This document shows positions 1-7,107 of a stretch of DNA of 10,000 nucleotides, piece by piece. The DNA comes from Candidatus Hydrogenedens sp. Its GTDB lineage: Bacteria > Hydrogenedentota > Hydrogenedentia > Hydrogenedentales > Hydrogenedentaceae. The position numbers and the translations under genes were made by a program. The stretch covers positions 1-10,000 of the forward strand of contig JAIWNQ010000155.1 in assembly GCA_020216745.1 (NCBI GenBank). The letters run 5' to 3'. Under the pieces are notes generated by a model. It did not search any database. It was given only the letters and a program-made list of their open reading frames with translations, and had not been told where the DNA came from. The first letter of the stretch is position 1. Each line of letters opens with the position of its first letter.

Positions 1-23
1 TGTCCCTAAAATTATTAGCATCT

Positions 24-935
24 ATGCAAAACAAAATAAGTCTTAGTTTTGTTGCTATTATCTTATGTAACCTTGTACTGTTTCATATTTCCTTCAGCGA
101 AACTTATGTATGTGCACATAGGGGAGACGTTAAAAATGCCCCAGAAAATACAATCCCAGCCTTTAAATCAGCAATAAAAAAAGGGGCACACATGATTGAG
201 TTTGATGTAAGAATGACAAAAGATGGGCATTTAGTTCTAATGCACGATGCAACAGTAGACAGAACTACGAATGGGAGTGGTAAAGTCTCTGAACTTACAA
301 GTGAAGAAATCTATAAGTTAGATGCAGGAATTAAATTCAATCCCTCTTTCGCAGGCACGAAAATACCTTCTATGGCAGAAGCAGTAAACGAAATACCTTA
401 TGGAACTCTTTGTAATGTTCACGTATATGGCGATGATTTTGTGACAGAAGTAGTTGCAATAACATTAAAACAAATGGGGCATTTAGGGCATTGCTTTATA
501 GCATGTAATAATGAAGAACAAGTGCATTCCGCACGTAATAAAGTAGAAGACATAAAAACATGTTTAATACCAAAACCGAACGAGAAACGCAGTGATTTCA
601 TTGAAAGAGCAATTAAACTAAAAGTAAATTATGTGCAAATCAATATAGTTCAGGGGTTTGATGGATTAAAAGAAGATGTGGAAAAAGCACATAATAACAA
701 CATCAAGGTTAACTTTTTTAGTGCCCAAGATGAGCCAAACATCCGAAAACTTGCAGAAGCAGGTGTTGACTATATTCTTACAGATAATATCGATTTATGT
801 TTTGAAGTATTAAAGAGTTATGGTACAAAACCGTTAATAATCGATAATGAAAAATCTAATAATAGTGCCCCTACTTTAGTGCCAACTCTCTCTTTTTTGA
901 AATATTATCCTTTATATAAAATCAATGAAAAGTAA
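24..935 (+). CDS. Glycerophosphodiester phosphodiesterase-like protein, probably exported
   Basis: This family hydrolyses glycerophosphodiesters (deacylated phospholipid head groups) to glycerol-3-phosphate and an alcohol, using a metal-dependent TIM barrel. Seen here: a hydrophobic stretch at about residues 7-24, consistent with a signal peptide or membrane anchor; the HRG motif at 32-34 followed by PENT at 40-43; the E-x-D metal pair at E59 and D61; and HD at 74-75 with a Thr-rich stretch just after. The late barrel strand ends in YILTDN (about 250-255), also typical. The third metal ligand usually sits in an N-x-E-x-K strand. Here that strand reads NVHVYGD (131-137), so His replaces Glu. 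About 40 residues after the barrel look unstructured. No Shine-Dalgarno precedes the ATG at 24 and the frame is open back to base 3, so the true start may lie outside the window. The downstream gene follows after 15 bases. The family call is firm; substrate and activity are not. Confidence 0.85.
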   Translation: MQNKISLSFVAIILCNLVLFHISFSETYVCAHRGDVKNAPENTIPAFKSAIKKGAHMIEFDVRMTKDGHLVLMHDATVDRTTNGSGKVSELTSEEIYKLDAGIKFNPSFAGTKIPSMAEAVNEIPYGTLCNVHVYGDDFVTEVVAITLKQMGHLGHCFIACNNEEQVHSARNKVEDIKTCLIPKPNEKRSDFIERAIKLKVNYVQINIVQGFDGLKEDVEKAHNNNIKVNFFSAQDEPNIRKLAEAGVDYILTDNIDLCFEVLKSYGTKPLIIDNEKSNNSAPTLVPTLSFLKYYPLYKINEK

Positions 936-936
936 G

Positions 937-942
937 AAGAGG
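937..942 (+). promoter_or_regulatory. Ribosome binding site of the 951 gene
   Basis: AAGAGG ends 8 bases before the ATG at 951, a near-ideal Shine-Dalgarno. It lies in the 15-base gap after the GDPD stop, supports the chosen start and suggests the two plus-strand genes share a transcript. Confidence 0.7.
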
Positions 943-950
943 TATTTAGT

Positions 951-2060
951 ATGCCATATCCACAATTTGATAGGTTTAAGATTCATTTCAAGCCACTTAA
1001 AGAAAGAAAGGATAAAGTTTTTATTGAAAAAGACGCTGTTTATCCCGATAGCGACCCCAAAACACCATTAAATGAATTGTCATCAAAAATAATTAATCAA
1101 ACCATTGACCGATTAATTAAAGCGAAGGAAGAAAAAAAATCAAGAATGCTTGTTTTCGGAGCCCATACCATAAAAAATGGACTATCACCAGTAATTATGT
1201 GGCTATTAGAACATAACTGGGTTACTCACATCGCAACAAACGGTGCAGGTATCATCCATGATTGGGAATTTAGCTATCAAGGGCATAGTAGTGAAGACGT
1301 TAGAACAAATGTTAGTAGGGGAGAGTTCGGTATCTGGCAGGAAACTGGTTTTTTATTGAACCTATCTATTGTTGTTGGTGCATACGAAGGTAAAGGTTAT
1401 GGTGAGTCTGTAGGTGCATTTGTTGAAAACGAAGGATTATATATTCCATCAAAAGAAGAATTAAAAGCAATAATTTTAAATAATATTGATAGAAATCCTG
1501 ATATTTGTGCTTCCGCATCAGACCTCTTATCAAAAATAAACGAGTTCTCAATCCAATCAGGTTTCATGAAAATACCTCATCAATATAAAAAATACGGCTT
1601 ACAGGCATGTGCTTATCGGTTAAATATACCTTTTACTGCCCATCCTATGATTGGTCATGATATTATATATACTCACCCTATGAATACCTGCTCTGCTATT
1701 GGTAGAGCATCTCAAAGAGATTTTCTTACTTTTGCTCATTCCGTATCTAATTTAGAAAATGGGGTCTATTTAAGTATTGGTTCAGCGGTTATGTCACCAA
1801 TGGTATTTGAAAAATCCCTTTCTATGTCTCAAAATGTTTCTATTCAAAAAGGTAAACCAATAACAAATCATTTCATTGTTGTTGTAGATTTACAAGAATC
1901 AAAATGGGATTGGTCTCAAGGTGAACCACCTATGGACAGACCCGAATACTATCTCAGATTCAATAAATCCTTCTCAAGAATGGGGGGGACCTTCCACTAT
2001 TTAACCATGGATAATCGCGATTTCCTACTTCATTTAGTTCATAAACTGAAAGAAAAATAG
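951..2060 (+). CDS. Conserved-looking protein of unknown function, possible deoxyhypusine-synthase-like fold
   Basis: 369 residues, soluble, with no signal peptide or membrane helix. Visible blocks suggest a Rossmann-like NAD-binding enzyme: VFGAHTIKNGLSP (68-80), then HIATNGAGIIHDWE (93-106), then a loop with SSEDV (113-117) and VVGAYEGKGYGESVGAF (141-157). Later come FTAHPMIGHDI (228-238), SIGSAVMSPMVFEKSL (275-290), IVVVDLQ (309-315) and a striking PEYYLRFNKSFSRMGG (331-346). The order of an early alpha/beta pair with a G-rich turn, followed by a late G-rich segment and a beta strand, faintly recalls the deoxyhypusine synthase family. The segment that would carry the catalytic Lys of true deoxyhypusine synthases reads SPMVF here, and bacteria lack eIF5A, so that activity is not expected. 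Many His residues (72, 103, 112, 231, 236, 242) could contribute to catalysis or metal binding. The start is supported by a good Shine-Dalgarno. Fold inferred with low confidence; function unknown. Confidence 0.85.
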   Translation: MPYPQFDRFKIHFKPLKERKDKVFIEKDAVYPDSDPKTPLNELSSKIINQTIDRLIKAKEEKKSRMLVFGAHTIKNGLSPVIMWLLEHNWVTHIATNGAGIIHDWEFSYQGHSSEDVRTNVSRGEFGIWQETGFLLNLSIVVGAYEGKGYGESVGAFVENEGLYIPSKEELKAIILNNIDRNPDICASASDLLSKINEFSIQSGFMKIPHQYKKYGLQACAYRLNIPFTAHPMIGHDIIYTHPMNTCSAIGRASQRDFLTFAHSVSNLENGVYLSIGSAVMSPMVFEKSLSMSQNVSIQKGKPITNHFIVVVDLQESKWDWSQGEPPMDRPEYYLRFNKSFSRMGGTFHYLTMDNRDFLLHLVHKLKEK

Positions 2061-2206
2061 AAAATTCTTATTCCTGAAAACAGACAATGTCGATTAAGTA
2101 CAAAACGTATTTAAATTGAGCATGATTTTTTATAATCCAAAAATATAAAAAATAAACCATAACAAACATTATAATATTTGTAAGTAATTGTTATCAAGTA
2201 GTTTAT

Positions 2207-2229
2207 AATAATAATATAATATTATTATT
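2207..2229. repeat. A/T-only perfect inverted repeat
   Basis: Two 11-base arms (2207-2217 and 2219-2229) are exact reverse complements around a single central base at 2218. The arms contain only A and T, so an RNA hairpin would be weak, but the DNA could extrude easily. It may help end transcription between the converging operons, or may be chance in an AT-rich stretch. Confidence 0.45.
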
Positions 2230-2301
2230 TATATATTATATTGACATAAATAGGAATTTATAAAGAATGTCATGTTTTATTTAATTTGCTATAATTGGAA
2301 C

Positions 2302-2315
2302 ATAATATATATTAT
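2302..2315. repeat. 14-base perfect A/T palindrome
   Basis: The 14 bases read the same on both strands and consist only of A and T. It lies about 50 bases past the end of the minus-strand operon. It may belong to a weak terminator or be a by-product of base composition. Confidence 0.35.
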
Positions 2316-2365
2316 CAGACATTATTTATACCATAAAAATTAACATTTTATCATTCTTTTTCTCT

Positions 2366-2683
2366 TTAATCTTGGTCCTTTCCCATCCTCTCTTTAATTT
2401 TGTCTATAATCTCCGATGTTTTATCTGTCATTTCGTTCATAATATTTTCAATTTGTTTTTCATAACTTTTTATTTTCTCTTTTTGTTTTTCTAATTCTAC
2501 CAAATATTCATAGGCAATTCTTAAAGCAAACATTTGAGTTCTTGTTAATTTATAATACGTTTTTAACTCCTCCATTCTATTTTCAATAGTTTTAATAAGC
2601 TCATTTGTTTTTTCTATATTTTTATAAACTGGAATTTCCACATCATTGTTATATATCTTTACTTTTATTAAATCTTCTTTCAT
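2366..2683 (-). CDS. zapA: ZapA-like cell division protein
   Basis: ZapA proteins bind FtsZ and cross-link its filaments at the Z-ring. This 105-residue protein has the family layout: an N-terminal beta hairpin with IKVKIYNNDVEIPV (6-19), a linker helix ending NRMEEL (35-40), then a long helix carrying LTRTQMFALRIAYEYLVEL (46-64), which matches the ZapA pattern in which a T/S-x-x-x-A-x-L-A-x-x-x-x-x-E-L-like stretch starts the helix. A C-terminal coiled coil covers about 60-100. The length is usual for the family. It begins one base after the stop of the coiled-coil gene, so translation is probably coupled; a GGAG lies 13 bases upstream, somewhat far. It is the last gene of the minus-strand operon. 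Placement behind pheT, as known for zapA in several bacterial groups, supports the call. Divergence in the N-terminal sequence leaves some doubt. Confidence 0.75.
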   Translation of the reverse strand: MKEDLIKVKIYNNDVEIPVYKNIEKTNELIKTIENRMEELKTYYKLTRTQMFALRIAYEYLVELEKQKEKIKSYEKQIENIMNEMTDKTSEIIDKIKERMGKDQD

Positions 2684-2684
2684 A

Positions 2685-2975
2685 TTAGTCTTTAAACTCC
2701 ATCTCTAAAGTCTTTAAGATTCTGTCTATATTATTCAATTTTAATATAATATCTTTACAATGGTCAAAAATTAACTCTAATTCTTCATTTTTTTGAGAAA
2801 GTTGGTCAAAATTCGTTTTAAGTACATTTATTTCACTTTTAGCAGACCATAGGTTTTTCATCAAATCGACATATTTTGATTGTAAATCTTCATAATCACG
2901 TAAAAGTAAATCAATTAGAGATGCAAGGTCAGAAAAATTATTGTAAAAATTATTTATAGAATCTTCTAAGGACAT
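2685..2975 (-). CDS. Small coiled-coil protein, possible ZapB-type partner of ZapA
   Basis: 96 residues, predicted almost wholly helical with heptad-like spacing of Leu/Ile (for example L38, L53, L58, L66, I69 and L81, I85, L88) and many Glu, Lys, Asn and Gln. No signal peptide, membrane helix or catalytic motif is visible. ZapB and similar small coiled-coil proteins act with ZapA at the division site and are often encoded just upstream of it, which is the arrangement here: six bases after pheT and one base before zapA. No Shine-Dalgarno precedes the ATG; the six bases between the pheT stop and the start are all T, so it may rely on translational coupling. Sequence alone does not show homology to ZapB, so the partner role is an inference from context. 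Any other structural coiled-coil protein is possible. Confidence 0.7.
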   Translation of the reverse strand: MSLEDSINNFYNNFSDLASLIDLLLRDYEDLQSKYVDLMKNLWSAKSEINVLKTNFDQLSQKNEELELIFDHCKDIILKLNNIDRILKTLEMEFKD

Positions 2976-2981
2976 AAAAAA

Positions 2982-5375
2982 TTAACGAATTTGAGCATTT
3001 AATTTACTTTCTAACCGTTGTATTATTGTCTGCATTAATTGGTCAATTTCATTGTCAGTTAGTGTTCGTTCATCACTACAAAAGGTAAAACCTAATGCAA
3101 TACTCTTTTTGCCTTGCGGTACCTGTTCTCCCATATAGACATCAAAAATTTCTACTTTTCTTAATATCCCCTCCCCTACCGATTTAACAGTATTGATTAT
3201 TTCTGAAGAAGATAAAGAACGGTCAACTAAAATTGCCAAATCACGAGATGTTGACGGAAACTCTGACACTGGTTTATATATCTTTCTTTTGGATGGAACC
3301 ATAAATAATTTATCTAAACAAAATTCTGCAATATATGTATTCTCATTTATTTCAAGTTCGTGAGCAATTTTAGGGTTGATTTTACCTAAATGCCCTACAT
3401 CTTCATTCTGAATAATATATTTCAATGCTTGTCCTGGATGAAAAATAGGAAAATCTGTTCTTTCAATACGATATGTTAAACACAATTCATTAAAAATATC
3501 GTCACAAATACCCTTTAAATCATAAAAATCATATAATTTGCGGTTATGAAAACACCATAGACGGGGTTGAGCCATTCCAGATAATAAAATAGATAACATT
3601 TGTGGCTCTTTGGGTAATAGTTCATTTTCATGTGGTAAGAATACGGGACCTATCTCAAAAACTGATAAACTCTCTTCTAAATGATTTTTCTGAGCAGTTA
3701 GTAGTAAATTAGGAATAATAGAGGTTCTAAGAGTTGATAAATTTCTAGATAATGGATTTTGTAGTTCTATCATATTTAAATAATAGTCAGGAAATTTTAA
3801 CTGAATCATGAGTTCAGGGTTTGAAAATGTCCAAGAAAAGCATTCCGTTAAACCTTTATGAACTAAAAGTGTCCTTATTTCATGTATTTTTTTAAAAGTA
3901 ATATCAAATACTGCATCTGATTGCCGTATCTTAGGTAATGTGCTTGGAATTTTGTCATACCCATAAAATCTTGCTATTTCCTCAATAAGGTCTTCTTCAC
4001 AGGAAACATCATGTCGCCATGTTGGGACTTTAAGTTCGATTTTTTCATTAGTTTCACTTATTTTTTCAAAACCCAGATCAATTAGTGTTGTCTTCTGATA
4101 TTCCTTATCTATATCAACACCTAACCTTTTTTGGGTTTTTATATATCGAAGTCCAACTGATTTTTTTACTATCTTCTTTGGGTATTCGTCTAATATACCT
4201 TTTAATATTTCACCACCTGCCAAATCTTGTATAAGTTCTGAAGCTCTATCAATAGCCCAAATTACCATTTCTGGGTCTGCACCTCGTTGAAAATGTTGTG
4301 CCGCTTCTGTAAGAAGATTATGAGCACGAGCAGTTTTTCTTATGGACACAGGGTCAAAATAGGCACTTTCTAAAAATACATCGACTGTATTATCATCCAC
4401 TTCACTGTCTGCACCTCCCATTATTCCTGCTAATGCTTGTGGATTATGAGCGTCTGCAATAACCATTTGAGAGGAATTTAATTGCCTTAACTCTCCATCC
4501 AAAGTCCGTATGGATTCATTATCTTTTGCAAGTCTAACAACTATTCGTCTTTCACTAAGTTTGTTTAAGTCAAAAGCATGTAGGGGATGTCCCGTTTCCA
4601 ATAATACAAAGTTTGTTATGTCTACTACATTATTAATAGGTCTTTGTCCTGCACTTGTCAGTTTTCGAACTAACCAATCTGGAGAAGGTGCTATCTTTAC
4701 ATTTCTGATAACTCTTCCTGCATATCTCGGGCAAATATCGGGACATTCAATTGTTACACTTGAAACAGTTTTTACATCAATATCCGTTTCTCTTATATTT
4801 AACTTTGGTCGATTTACGGGAATTTTGTAATAGGCTGATAATTCCCGAGCCAAACCTAAATAACTTGCCCAGTCTCCCCTATTTGGGGTTACTTCTATTT
4901 CAAAAATGACATCATCTAACCCCAAAACTTTTTTAATATCCTCGCCAATAGGAGCAGTACTATCTAAAATAAGAAGTCCTTCCGAATCCTCCTCTATTTT
5001 AAGTTCTGCTCCTGAACACATCATTCCAAAAGATTCAACCCCTCTCATTTTCCGTCGTGTAATCTTAAAGCCTCCTGGCAAGACCGCACCATCTATGGCG
5101 GTAGGGACTTTATCCCCTACCTTCATATTTTTAGCACCACAGATAATTTGCAATGGTTCTCCTTTTCCTATGTCGGTTTTACAGACAACTAACTTATCTG
5201 CTTGTGGATGAGGTTGTATATCAAGAATCTTACCAACAAATACATTTTCAATTTCTTTGCCTGGTTCCTCAATACTCTCAATCTCCAAACCGAGCATGGT
5301 CATTTGCTCCGCTAATTCTTTGGGACTAACAGGGAAATCACAATATTCTTTTAACCATTTTAATGAGACTTTCAT
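2982..5375 (-). CDS. pheT: Phenylalanine--tRNA ligase beta subunit
   Basis: The beta subunit joins PheS in the (alpha-beta)2 enzyme that charges tRNA-Phe; it binds tRNA and edits mischarged Tyr. At 797 residues it has the normal full length. Domains in order: EMAP-type tRNA-binding domain at about 40-150, with HPQADKL (56-62) and the late GMMCSGAEL (117-125); B3/B4 editing domain at about 210-385, with TGHPLHAFD (261-269) and ESAYF (336-340); B5 domain at about 405-475, with PTWRHDV (451-457) and DLIEEIARFYGYDKIP (462-477); synthetase-like core at about 490-690; and the FDX-ACB anticodon-binding domain at about 700-797, with SEFPSTSRDLAI (704-715). The editing segment TEAAQHFQRG (356-365) departs from the common TDASxRFERG form. 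It starts one base after the pheS stop, with GGAG ten bases upstream inside the end of pheS. Confidence 0.97.
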   Translation of the reverse strand: MKVSLKWLKEYCDFPVSPKELAEQMTMLGLEIESIEEPGKEIENVFVGKILDIQPHPQADKLVVCKTDIGKGEPLQIICGAKNMKVGDKVPTAIDGAVLPGGFKITRRKMRGVESFGMMCSGAELKIEEDSEGLLILDSTAPIGEDIKKVLGLDDVIFEIEVTPNRGDWASYLGLARELSAYYKIPVNRPKLNIRETDIDVKTVSSVTIECPDICPRYAGRVIRNVKIAPSPDWLVRKLTSAGQRPINNVVDITNFVLLETGHPLHAFDLNKLSERRIVVRLAKDNESIRTLDGELRQLNSSQMVIADAHNPQALAGIMGGADSEVDDNTVDVFLESAYFDPVSIRKTARAHNLLTEAAQHFQRGADPEMVIWAIDRASELIQDLAGGEILKGILDEYPKKIVKKSVGLRYIKTQKRLGVDIDKEYQKTTLIDLGFEKISETNEKIELKVPTWRHDVSCEEDLIEEIARFYGYDKIPSTLPKIRQSDAVFDITFKKIHEIRTLLVHKGLTECFSWTFSNPELMIQLKFPDYYLNMIELQNPLSRNLSTLRTSIIPNLLLTAQKNHLEESLSVFEIGPVFLPHENELLPKEPQMLSILLSGMAQPRLWCFHNRKLYDFYDLKGICDDIFNELCLTYRIERTDFPIFHPGQALKYIIQNEDVGHLGKINPKIAHELEINENTYIAEFCLDKLFMVPSKRKIYKPVSEFPSTSRDLAILVDRSLSSSEIINTVKSVGEGILRKVEIFDVYMGEQVPQGKKSIALGFTFCSDERTLTDNEIDQLMQTIIQRLESKLNAQIR

Positions 5376-5376
5376 A

Positions 5377-6393
5377 CTAAAATTGCTCCAAAACTTTCAG
5401 GTTATTATCAAACAATAAATTTATCGAAGGAATGGCATATTTCAACATTGCCATTCTATCTATTCCGAAACCAAATGCATACCCCTGATATTTCTCATTA
5501 TCATAGCCTGCATATTCAAAAACTTTTGGATGCACCATTCCACAACCCAAGATTTCAAGCCAACCACTATTTTTGCAAACCCTGCATCCTTTACCTTTAC
5601 AAACAGTGCAGGATATATCCATTTCTGCGGAAGGCTCGGTAAATGGGAAATAATGTGGTCTAAATCTTACCGCTGTGTCCTCACCAAAGAACTTACGTAC
5701 AAAATACATAAGAGAACCTTTTAAATCTGCAAATGTAATGTCCTCATCCACTAAAAGCCCTTCCATTTGATTGAACATTGGGCTATGACTCGCATCGTTG
5801 TCTACCCGATACACCCTTCCAGGAACAACTACCGCAACTGGTGGCTTCGTCTTTTCCATTACTCGCATTTGTACAGGAGATGTATGTGTCCTTAACACAA
5901 CACCTTTCTTAACGTAGAATGTATCATGAACATCACGGGCAGGATGGTCTTCTGGGGTATTTAAACTTTCAAAATTGTAATACTCTGTTTCAACTTCTGG
6001 GCCACTGGCAACTTGGAACCCCATCTGCACAAATATACCAACAATTTCATTCATTACCTGATTGATAACATGCATGTGTCCCCTACCAATTGTTCTACCA
6101 GGTAGGGTAATGTCTATCTGTTCTTGTTCAATTTTTCGTTGTAACTCTTTTTCTAACAATACATTATGTTGATTTTCAATAGCCTCAGTAATTATCTTTT
6201 TTACCTCATTAGCAACACTCCCTATTTTAGGTCGCTCTTCGGGGGGAATACTGCCCAATTGCTTTAATACTTCTGTTATTTTCCCTTTTTTCCCAAGAAA
6301 TTCGACTCGTATTTGTTCGAGTGCTTCTGTTGAATCTGCTGTTTTTATTTTTTGTAGTGCTGTTGCTTTAACTTGTTCCAGTTCATTTATCAT
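5377..6393 (-). CDS. pheS: Phenylalanine--tRNA ligase alpha subunit
   Basis: The catalytic alpha subunit is a class II synthetase that activates Phe with ATP. At 338 residues the length is typical. An N-terminal coiled coil at about 1-90 binds tRNA. The core has DTFYV (157-161), LRTHTSPVQ (167-175), motif 2 with GRVYRVD (192-198) and HSPMFNQMEG (203-212), FRPHYFPFTEPSAEMDI (244-260), and motif 3 GFGIDRMAMLKYA (308-320). Four Cys at 262, 265, 270 and 273 form a CxxC-x4-CxxC putative zinc site of the kind found in many bacterial PheS proteins but not in E. coli. Motif 2 has Asn208 where many relatives have His. The start has AGGA eight bases upstream. The 29-base gap after yggS leaves no room for a T-box or leader-peptide attenuator, so any such control would have to lie elsewhere. 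Confidence 0.97.
   Translation of the reverse strand: MINELEQVKATALQKIKTADSTEALEQIRVEFLGKKGKITEVLKQLGSIPPEERPKIGSVANEVKKIITEAIENQHNVLLEKELQRKIEQEQIDITLPGRTIGRGHMHVINQVMNEIVGIFVQMGFQVASGPEVETEYYNFESLNTPEDHPARDVHDTFYVKKGVVLRTHTSPVQMRVMEKTKPPVAVVVPGRVYRVDNDASHSPMFNQMEGLLVDEDITFADLKGSLMYFVRKFFGEDTAVRFRPHYFPFTEPSAEMDISCTVCKGKGCRVCKNSGWLEILGCGMVHPKVFEYAGYDNEKYQGYAFGFGIDRMAMLKYAIPSINLLFDNNLKVLEQF
5386..5389 (-). promoter_or_regulatory. Ribosome binding site of pheT inside the end of pheS
   Basis: GGAG on the minus strand lies ten bases before the pheT ATG at 5375, within the last codons of pheS, so the two subunits are probably made by coupled translation. Confidence 0.6.
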
Positions 6394-6401
6394 TTTTCAT
6401 T

Positions 6402-6405
6402 TCCT
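6402..6405 (-). promoter_or_regulatory. Ribosome binding site of pheS
   Basis: AGGA on the minus strand ends eight bases before the pheS ATG at 6393 and is the only clear signal in the 29-base yggS-pheS gap. It fixes the pheS start. Confidence 0.6.
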
Positions 6406-6422
6406 ATAAAACTGTTTTTTAT

Positions 6423-7097
6423 CTATCCAAATATGGCTCTACCTAAACGAATTTCTGTAGCACCTTCTTCTATGGCTATCTCATAATCATCACTCATACC
6501 CATAGAGAGAGTTTCTAATTTGTATTTATCTCCTATATCCTTTAACTTACTGAAAATGTTACGTAATGTCTTTTCATCTGCGTTCAATGGGGCTATGGTC
6601 ATCAAACCTCGTATGATTAATGTATGATATGAACTTATTTTATCAAATATATCCTCAAAATCTGATACCCGAAAACCGTGTTTTGTATCTTCACCCGAAA
6701 TGTTTAGCTGTATTAAGATAGGAACTTCAGTAATGCCTCTTTCCATCGCCTTTTTATGTAATGTTTCAGCTACTTCAATTCGGTCTACAGAATCAATATA
6801 TTTACAACAATCTAATATACTTGGTATTTTTCTTCTCTGAATAGTGCCTATCATATGCCATTGAATTTCATTAGAAAGTTGTTTGGCTTTTTCTGAAAGG
6901 AGTTCTACCCTATTTTCTCCAAAATGTTGTATCCCCATTTCATATACTGTTTGGATGTCATCTATATCTGCTGTCTTTGTTACTGCGACAATAGTAATTT
7001 CATTTTTATTTGTTTTACGTTTTGACTTTGCTTTTTCTATCTTTTCTCTTATTATTTCTAAATTACGCCTTATATTTTCATATTTCATACTGGTCAT
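6423..7097 (-). CDS. YggS/PLPBP family pyridoxal-phosphate-binding protein
   Basis: YggS-family proteins (YlmE in Gram-positives) hold PLP on a lysine and influence vitamin B6 and amino-acid balance; no enzyme reaction is established. From the ATG at 7097 the protein has 224 residues, close to the usual length. Visible motifs: IVAVTKT with the PLP lysine at residue 41, HFGENRVELL (59-67), WHMIGTIQRRK (80-90, where relatives often have Q-x-N-K), ILIQLNISGEDTKHGF (127-142), RGLMTIAP (163-170), and the phosphate-binding end LSMGMSDDYEIAIEEG (197-212) with RLGRAIFG (217-224). A longer frame begins at 7154 but would overlap the TPR gene by 47 bases and adds residues unlike the family. The ATG at 7097 lies ten bases after the TPR stop; 7088 is also possible. 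A GAGGGA spanning the TPR stop could serve as a distant Shine-Dalgarno. Confidence 0.93.
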   Translation of the reverse strand: MTSMKYENIRRNLEIIREKIEKAKSKRKTNKNEITIVAVTKTADIDDIQTVYEMGIQHFGENRVELLSEKAKQLSNEIQWHMIGTIQRRKIPSILDCCKYIDSVDRIEVAETLHKKAMERGITEVPILIQLNISGEDTKHGFRVSDFEDIFDKISSYHTLIIRGLMTIAPLNADEKTLRNIFSKLKDIGDKYKLETLSMGMSDDYEIAIEEGATEIRLGRAIFG

Positions 7098-7107
7098 AAA
7101 TTTGTTT

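Larger units (their letters stand above)
2061..2365. other. AT-rich convergent intergenic region, no gene seen
   Basis: This gap of about 305 bases lies between the 3' ends of the two convergent operons. It is extremely AT-rich; 2201-2240 contains one G and no C. I found no plausible protein gene, tRNA or GC-rich intrinsic terminator. It holds several short A/T-only inverted repeats: 2207-2229, 2302-2315, 2246-2251 paired with 2256-2261, and 2333-2338 paired with 2346-2351. The last pair lies 15 bases after the zapA stop and is followed on the minus strand by a short U-containing stretch. A run of six T at 2126-2131 follows the plus-strand operon without a strong stem before it. Its likely role is termination of both operons, but the sequence shows no convincing signal. 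Confidence 0.6.

Noticed and set aside
1208..1268. NGAG motif of the 951 gene read as a Sir2 deacetylase signature
   Set aside because: The other Sir2 motifs and zinc Cys pairs are absent, so a short G-rich turn is not enough.
2241..2264. TTGACA at 2241 followed by TATAAA at 2259
   Set aside because: The spacer is only 12 bases, too short for a usual sigma-70 promoter, and no gene follows.
2267..2295. Promoter-like pair on the plus strand: ATGTCA, 17 bases, then TATAAT
   Set aside because: It would read antisense into zapA with no gene ahead of it, and a TATAAT is expected by chance in such AT-rich DNA.
2333..2351. A/T hairpin after zapA as an intrinsic terminator
   Set aside because: The stem has six A-T pairs, no G-C pairs and a seven-base loop, so it is too weak to call as a terminator on its own.
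4510..5211. Open plus-strand frames opposite pheT (4510-4830 and 4906-5211)
   Set aside because: They lie wholly inside the well-supported pheT gene, have no recognisable motifs and look like antisense shadows.
6394..6422. Leader region that could hold a T-box or attenuator before pheS
   Set aside because: Only 29 bases separate yggS and pheS, and they contain just the ribosome binding site.
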